DNA from: Acidovorax sp. GBBC 1281
GTDB taxonomy: Bacteria > Pseudomonadota > Gammaproteobacteria > Burkholderiales > Burkholderiaceae_C
Direction of reading: 5' to 3'
Length of the DNA: 64,000 nucleotides
NCBI RefSeq assembly: GCF_028473645.1
Contig: NZ_CP097269.1
Coordinates: forward strand, 3,676,001-3,740,000
The notes below the pieces were generated by a model that was given only the letters and a program-made list of their open reading frames with translations, did not search any database and was not told the DNA's origin. The position numbers and the translations under genes are program-made. Below, piece after piece: positions 58,008 through 64,000 of the stretch. The first letter of the stretch is position 1. Every line of letters begins with the position of its first letter.

Positions 58008-58547
58008 GTGTCAGGACTCCTCAAATTGGCCATGGGCATGGACTGGATTTCCACCAAGCTCAGCAAGGTGGCCGGATGGGCCGTGCTCGCCGCCGCTCTG
58101 ATTTCCGCCACCAACGCGATCATCCGCTACGGCCTGGACATGAGTTCCAACGCCTGGCTCGAGATCCAGTGGTACCTCTTCGCCACCACCGTGATGCTGG
58201 GCGCGCCGCTGGTGCTCAAGCTCAACGAGCACGTGCGCGTGGACATCATCTACGGCCGGCTGCGCGGCAAGAAGCCCGTGCTGGTGGACCTGTTCGGCCT
58301 GATCGTCTTCCTGCTGCCGGTGATGGGCCTGCTCACCTGGCTGACGGCGCCGTTCTTCTGGCACATGCTGGTGTCTGGCGAGATGTCCGGCAACATCGGC
58401 GGCCTGATCCGCTGGCCCGCCGCGCTGCTGATGCCCCTGGGCTTCGGCGCGATGTTCCTGCAAGGCGTGGCAGAGATCATCAAGCGCGTGGCCTACCTGC
58501 GCGGCGACATCCAGATGAACACGCACTACGAGAAGCCGGTGCAGTAA
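58008..58547 (+). CDS. dctQ: TRAP transporter small permease (DctQ)
   Basis: Small inner-membrane subunit of a tripartite ATP-independent periplasmic transporter, 179 residues with four transmembrane helices. Features such as LEIQWYLFATTVMLGAPLVLKLNEHVRVDIIYG are typical of the mannitol/chloroaromatic (FcbT2) group. It starts at GTG 58008 with CAGGAG upstream. It is followed 48 bases later by the large permease gene. Driven by an ion gradient, the system should import a carboxylate-type solute. Confidence 0.93.
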   Translation: MSGLLKLAMGMDWISTKLSKVAGWAVLAAALISATNAIIRYGLDMSSNAWLEIQWYLFATTVMLGAPLVLKLNEHVRVDIIYGRLRGKKPVLVDLFGLIVFLLPVMGLLTWLTAPFFWHMLVSGEMSGNIGGLIRWPAALLMPLGFGAMFLQGVAEIIKRVAYLRGDIQMNTHYEKPVQ

Positions 58548-58595
58548 GCACCCGCCCGCCCCTGCCCCACCGACTTCTCTCAGGACGACACCAGA

Positions 58596-60178
<1,583 letters not shown>

Positions 60179-60182
<4 letters not shown>

Positions 60183-60706
60183 CGGGCAACTCCCCGAACG
60201 TGCCCCCTGCGGATGCAACGGACGCACCGGGCGGTGCCGGTGGCGCCTGGCTGGAAAGCGCCGCCTACCCGCCGGCGGTGCGCGGGCTGGCCGTGACCAT
60301 CGTCGTGGCGCTTGGCGCGTTCGCGGCATGGTCGGTGCCCGCGCTGCGCGGCGCGCAGTGGTCCTTCACCAGCCTGGCCACCTTCTGCCTGGCCGGGGTG
60401 CTGATCGCCTGGGTGGGCTGGTGGATGGTGTTCAGTCGCACGCGCTTCACGGGCGACGCCCTGCTGCAATCGTGGCTGTGGGACAAGAAGGTGCACATCC
60501 GCGAAGTGGCCACCTTCAAGATCGTGCACTGGCCCTGGCTGAGCGGCATCGTCGCGCCCCGCATGCTCGTGCGCCGGCGCAACGGCAGCATCGCCTGGGT
60601 GCATTCGGCCGACCCGGCCTTGTTGGTGGCCTTCGGCGAGGCGGTGGTCCGGCAGGGCAGCAATCCACAAGCCAGCTCTGAAGACCAGCCCCCGACAACT
60701 CGCTGA
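60179..60706 (+). CDS. small membrane protein co-transcribed with the TRAP permeases
   Basis: Protein of 175 residues with two transmembrane helices at about 38-56 and 64-84, then a basic cytoplasmic domain (KVHIREVATFKIVHWPWLSGIVAPRMLVRRRNG) that reads like a PH-like or other beta-domain. I do not recognise its family by name. The ATG overlaps the dctM stop (ATGA), so it is translated with the transporter and may assist it. The N-terminal 30 residues are Pro/Gly/Ala-rich. The tail is hydrophilic. Confidence 0.7.
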
Positions 60707-60782
60707 ATCACCGGGCGGAAATGCCACCAGCCGCTCCTGCGGTGTGCAGCCATGGCCGTGGTGCGGCAAGGCGCATGATCCA

Positions 60783-60800
60783 CGCGCCCACGGGGGCGCG
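60783..60800 (+). terminator. possible hairpin downstream of the dctQM operon
   Basis: CGCGCCC (60783-60789) pairs with GGGCGCG (60794-60800), a seven-base-pair stem with a four-base loop. No T-run follows, so it would be a weak intrinsic terminator at most. Confidence 0.3.
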
Positions 60801-60911
60801 ACCGGTACCAGGATTCGAACTTTGGAGCCCCTGCTCCCGTTTCAACCCACACATCCCGCGAGGGACGCGACAGACACTCTGCGTTGGTGCTTGCGCGCAA
60901 ACCAGGCACCC

Positions 60912-60940
60912 AAAAAAAAGCCGCCGTTCACACGGCGGCT
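60912..60940 (-). terminator. rho-independent terminator of dctP
   Basis: Read on the minus strand, AGCCGCCG pairs with CGGCGGCT around a six-base loop and is followed by eight T. It starts 17 bases after the dctP stop, a textbook intrinsic terminator for that gene. Confidence 0.85.
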
Positions 60941-60956
60941 CCGGAGGATTGCGGAG

Positions 60957-62036
60957 TTACAGCTTCTGCTGCTGCATGAAACGGTCAAACGTGCCTTCGG
61001 TGAAGCGGAACCAGGCGTTCTGGTCGGCCAGGAACTTGGAGTAGTCGGGGTAGATTTTCTTCCATTCGGGGTTGCTGTTGTTCAGGTCCGAGTAGATCTG
61101 CTGGGCCGACTTGAAGGCCGCGTTCATCACGTCCTGCGTGAAGGGGCGCAGCTTGGTGCCGGAGCCCACCAGTTGCTTGATGGCCACGGGGTTGCGGGCG
61201 TCGTACTTGGCGAGCATGGTCACGTGGGCGTGCGAGGCGGCGGCTTCCACCACGGCCTTGTATTCGGCCGGCAGGCCTTCCCAGGCCTTGGTGTTGATGT
61301 AGAAGTCCAGCTGCGGGCCGCCTTCCCACCAGCCGGGGTAGTAATAGAACGGCGCGACCTTGTTGAAGCCCAGCTTCTGGTCGTCGTACGGTCCCACCCA
61401 CTCCAACGCGTCGATCGTGCCCTTTTCCAGCGCGGGGTACAGGTCGGCACCGGGGATGGACTGGGGGATCACGCCGAACGGCTCCAGCACCTTGCCCGCA
61501 AAAGGGTTGGTGCGGAACTTCAGGCCCTTCAGGTCGGCGACCGACTTGATTTCCTTGCGGAACCAGCCGCCCATCTGCGCGCCCGTGTTGCCGCCCGGCA
61601 GGTTGATGATGTTGTACTTGGCGTAGAACTCACGCATGAGCTTCAGGCCGTTGCCCTCGTACATCCATGCGTTCATCTGGCGCGCGTTCAGGCCGAACGG
61701 CACGGCGCAGCCCAGGCAGAACGTCGGGTCCTTGCCGTAGAAATAGTAGGGGGCCGTGTGGGCCATTTCGACGGAGGCGCTCTGCACGCCGTCCACCACG
61801 CCGAAGGCGGGCATCAGCTCTCCGCCGGCATGCACCGAGATCTGGAACTTGCCGCCCGTGGCTTCGCTGACCTTCTTGGAGAACACCTCCGCCGTTCCGT
61901 AGATGGTGTCGAGCGACTTGGGGAAGCTCGAAGCGAGGCGCCAGCGGATGTTGGCCTGCGCATGCACTGCAGGGGCCGCGCCCGCGGCCAGCACGCCGAC
62001 GATGCCGGCGTGCTTGATGATTGAACGACGATCCAT
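60957..62036 (-). CDS. dctP: TRAP transporter substrate-binding protein (DctP), Tat-exported
   Basis: Periplasmic binding protein of 359 residues. The start is MDRRSIIKHAGIVGVLAAGA: Arg-Arg-x-hydrophobic-hydrophobic-Lys is a twin-arginine signal, so export is probably by Tat, as in the FcbT1/chloroaromatic-type proteins; cleavage after VHA. The binding domain (about 30-350) has WRLASSFPKSLDTIYGTAEVF and ALEWVGPYDDQKLGF, whose conserved Arg and acidic residues hold carboxylate substrates. It faces the dctQM genes in the convergent direction, 250 bases away, which is less usual than a single operon; it probably serves that transporter. A longer reading to 62192 lacks the signal at its start. 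Confidence 0.92.
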   Translation of the reverse strand: MDRRSIIKHAGIVGVLAAGAAPAVHAQANIRWRLASSFPKSLDTIYGTAEVFSKKVSEATGGKFQISVHAGGELMPAFGVVDGVQSASVEMAHTAPYYFYGKDPTFCLGCAVPFGLNARQMNAWMYEGNGLKLMREFYAKYNIINLPGGNTGAQMGGWFRKEIKSVADLKGLKFRTNPFAGKVLEPFGVIPQSIPGADLYPALEKGTIDALEWVGPYDDQKLGFNKVAPFYYYPGWWEGGPQLDFYINTKAWEGLPAEYKAVVEAAASHAHVTMLAKYDARNPVAIKQLVGSGTKLRPFTQDVMNAAFKSAQQIYSDLNNSNPEWKKIYPDYSKFLADQNAWFRFTEGTFDRFMQQQKL

Positions 62037-62330
62037 GAGGATTGATCTCCGAGATATTGTTGGCAGAACCCGGCGCTGGTGGGCACCGTGCGCCCAGGGC
62101 AAGAAACTGTGTGGGCCGAGGACGATTGTAGGAACATGCCCCCAGCGGGTTTTGCGGGTTTTCCCGTGAAAGAACCCACCCGTTTCGCCCATTCAGGGTT
62201 CTGCAAGCATCGGGCGCGCGCCCTTCGTGGAGATCGACAGCGGGCGCCTCGGGGACCTATGCATCAGCGCCCGTGCCGCGTCTGCGAAGGCCCATCCACC
62301 TCGGGCCGTCTCGGAATGGGTCCGGCGGTC

Positions 62331-64000
62331 TCAGGCCGCAGCGGACGGTGCCAGGAACCGCGCGCGCACGGCCTGCTCGATGCCTGCCGCATCCAGCCCC
62401 TGCAGCGCCAGCAGCCTGGCGGGGTCGCCATGCTCGATGAACGCATCGGGCAAGCCCAGTTGCAGCACCGGCCGCACCACGCCCGCGGCGTTGAGGGCCT
62501 CGCACACGGCGCTTCCCGCGCCGCCCAGCGTGGTGCCCTCCTCCAGCGTCACCAGGGCATCGTGGTTCGCGGCCACTTCCAGCAGCAGGGCCGTGTCGAT
62601 GGGCTTGGCCCAGCGCATGTTGACCACCGTGGCATCCAGCGCCTCGCCCGCCTGCAGCGCGGGGTACAGCAGCGTGCCGAAGGCCAGGATGGCGATGCGT
62701 TGGCCCTGCGGCGCGGCGCCCATGCGGCGCACCTCGCCCTTGCCGAACGGCAGCCCCTCCAGGCTGGCCAGGGGCACCACGCCCGCGCCGCTGCCGCGCG
62801 GGTAGCGCACGGCCACGGGATGGTCCTGCTCGAAGGCGGTGGTCAGCAACTGGCGGCACTCGCGCTCGTCGGCGGGGCAGGCCATGCTCATGTTGGGAAT
62901 GCAGCGCACGAACGGAATGTCGTAGGCGCCGGCATGCGTGGCGCCATCGGCGCCGACCAGGCCCGCGCGGTCGAGCGCGAACACCACGGGCAGGTTCTGC
63001 AGGGCCACGTCGTGGATCAACTGGTCGTAGGCGCGCTGCAGGAAGGTCGAGTAGATCGCCACCACCGGCTTGACGCCCTCGCAGGCCATGCCGGCGGCGA
63101 ACGTGACCGCGTGCTGCTCGGCAATGCCCACGTCGTAGTAGCGGCCGGGGAAGCGCTTTTCGAACTCCACGAGCCCCGAGCCCTCCCGCATGGCGGGCGT
63201 GATGCCCACCAGCCGTTCGTCCTTGGCCGCCATGTCGCACAGCCATTGGCCGAAGACCTGGGTAAAGGTCTGCTTCGGGGGCGTGGCGGGCTGCGTCAGG
63301 CCCACGCGGGGGTCGAACTTGCCGGGGCCGTGGTAGGCCACCGGATCGGCCTCGGCCAGCTTGTAGCCCTGGCCCTTCTTGGTAACGACGTGCAGGAACT
63401 GCGGGCCCTTCAGGCCCTTGATGTTTTCCAGCGTGGGAATGAGCGAGTCGAGGTCATGCCCGTCGATGGGGCCGATGTAGTTGAAGCCGAACTTTTCGAA
63501 CAGCGTGGCCGGCACCACCATGCCCTTGGCCTGCTGCTCCAGCCGCTTGGCGAACTCCAGCAGCGGCGGCACGGGCTTGAGCACGGTCTTGCCCACGTTC
63601 TTGGCGGCGGCGTAGAAATGGCCGCTCATGAGCTGCGCCAGATAGCGGTTCAGCGCACCCACGGGCGGGCTGATGCTCATGTCGTTGTCGTTGAGGATGA
63701 CCAGCAGGTTGGCATCGGCCACGCCGGCGTTGTTCAGCGCCTCGAAGGCCATGCCCGCCGTCATGGCGCCGTCGCCGATGATGGCCACGGCATGGCGGTT
63801 CTCGCCCCGCTGCTTGGCGGCCAGCGCCATGCCGAGCGCGGCCGAGATGCTGGTACTGGAGTGCGCCGTGCCGAAGGTGTCGTACTCGCTCTCGGCCCGC
63901 TGCGGAAAGCCCGACAGCCCGCCGAACTGGCGCAGCGTGCCCATGCGGTCGCGCCGGCCGGTCAGGATCTTGTGGGGGTAGGTCTGGTGGCCCACGTCCC
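62331..64000 (-). CDS. dxs: 1-deoxy-D-xylulose-5-phosphate synthase (partial, N-terminus missing)
   Basis: Thiamine-diphosphate enzyme that makes 1-deoxyxylulose 5-phosphate from pyruvate and glyceraldehyde 3-phosphate, the first step of the MEP isoprenoid pathway. The window edge at 64000 cuts the first 75 or so residues; the visible part starts near [14 protein letters not shown]. The ThDP motif [26 protein letters not shown], and [18 protein letters not shown] with its catalytic Glu are present, as is the C-terminal transketolase-C domain ending at TGA 62331. It lies 294 bases upstream of dctP in the same direction. Relation to dctP is positional only. Confidence 0.96.
   Translation of the reverse strand, partial: DVGHQTYPHKILTGRRDRMGTLRQFGGLSGFPQRAESEYDTFGTAHSSTSISAALGMALAAKQRGENRHAVAIIGDGAMTAGMAFEALNNAGVADANLLVILNDNDMSISPPVGALNRYLAQLMSGHFYAAAKNVGKTVLKPVPPLLEFAKRLEQQAKGMVVPATLFEKFGFNYIGPIDGHDLDSLIPTLENIKGLKGPQFLHVVTKKGQGYKLAEADPVAYHGPGKFDPRVGLTQPATPPKQTFTQVFGQWLCDMAAKDERLVGITPAMREGSGLVEFEKRFPGRYYDVGIAEQHAVTFAAGMACEGVKPVVAIYSTFLQRAYDQLIHDVALQNLPVVFALDRAGLVGADGATHAGAYDIPFVRCIPNMSMACPADERECRQLLTTAFEQDHPVAVRYPRGSGAGVVPLASLEGLPFGKGEVRRMGAAPQGQRIAILAFGTLLYPALQAGEALDATVVNMRWAKPIDTALLLEVAANHDALVTLEEGTTLGGAGSAVCEALNAAGVVRPVLQLGLPDAFIEHGDPARLLALQGLDAAGIEQAVRARFLAPSAAA

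Noticed and set aside
60800..60870. tRNA-like T-arm sequence (GTTCGAATCC on the minus strand)
   Set aside because: The T-stem pairs poorly, no matching acceptor stem or anticodon arm can be folded, so it is not a tRNA. It could at most be a remnant.

Overview
The window is a 64-kb, high-GC, gene-dense chromosomal stretch from a betaproteobacterium. The gene families and their arrangement (MuxABC-type RND operon, chloroaromatic-type TRAP transporter, GlgE pathway cluster, Anbu peptidase, 2TM/LytS/LytTR module, GntR-controlled aminoethylphosphonate cluster) fit the family Comamonadaceae. Two genes that look like type III effectors suggest a plant-associated Acidovorax/Paracidovorax. This placement is inference; no marker gene was compared with a database. 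No rRNA, tRNA, CRISPR array, prophage or complete insertion sequence was found.

Layout. 1-5.3 kb: a 2-aminoethylphosphonate uptake and degradation cluster (permease, ATPase, binding protein, divergent GntR regulator, PhnZ-like HD oxygenase). The ATPase carries an in-frame stop and a 12-base deletion, and the HD gene a frameshift, so the cluster looks decayed or mis-sequenced. 5.4-7.3 kb: DUF4337 membrane protein, folA, an Lrp/AsnC regulator. 7.4-15.7 kb: a cysteine desulfurase/persulfide-dioxygenase-like/rhodanese fusion, mutS, a frameshifted cysteine-dioxygenase-like gene with an effector-like leader, an Anbu peptidase and an alpha/beta hydrolase. 16-28.7 kb: three diguanylate cyclases with GGDEF and I-sites, a berberine-bridge-type oxidoreductase, uppP, a small cluster (broken VOC gene, orphan amino-acid binding protein, NTF2-like protein, LysR regulator), a ParD-like/methionine aminopeptidase pair, and an OxyR-like regulator without its redox cysteines. 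28.9-38.2 kb: a four-gene RND efflux operon with overlapping start and stop codons. 38.4-42.7 kb: a 2TM protein, a LytS/LytTR two-component pair, a LysE exporter, a lone ABC ATPase and a hypothetical gene.

42.8-44.3 kb: a lower-GC two-gene unit that resembles a secreted caspase-fold cysteine peptidase and a membrane-anchored partner. 44.3-47.7 kb: modE and divergent modABC. 48-55.5 kb: glgB, glgE and a treS-maltokinase fusion, the complete enzymatic core of the maltose-1-phosphate route to alpha-glucan. 55.5-57.6 kb: an MscS-helix-type membrane protein, then a candidate lipidated type III effector protease (MGNSCC N-terminus, C39-like Cys/His/Asp triad, near-PIP box upstream). 58-62 kb: TRAP transporter dctQ-dctM plus a small membrane protein, facing the periplasmic dctP. 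62.3-64 kb: dxs, cut by the window end.

The best leads for something undescribed are the effector-like protease at 56.5-57.6 kb, the peptidase/partner pair at 42.8-44.3 kb, the three-domain sulfur enzyme at 7.4-9.7 kb, the ParD/aminopeptidase pair, and a 58-bp repeat found in three copies that align without gaps, two of them inside reading frames. Five coding lesions in otherwise intact sequence (two stops, two frameshifts, one in-frame deletion) need checking against raw reads before any biological reading.
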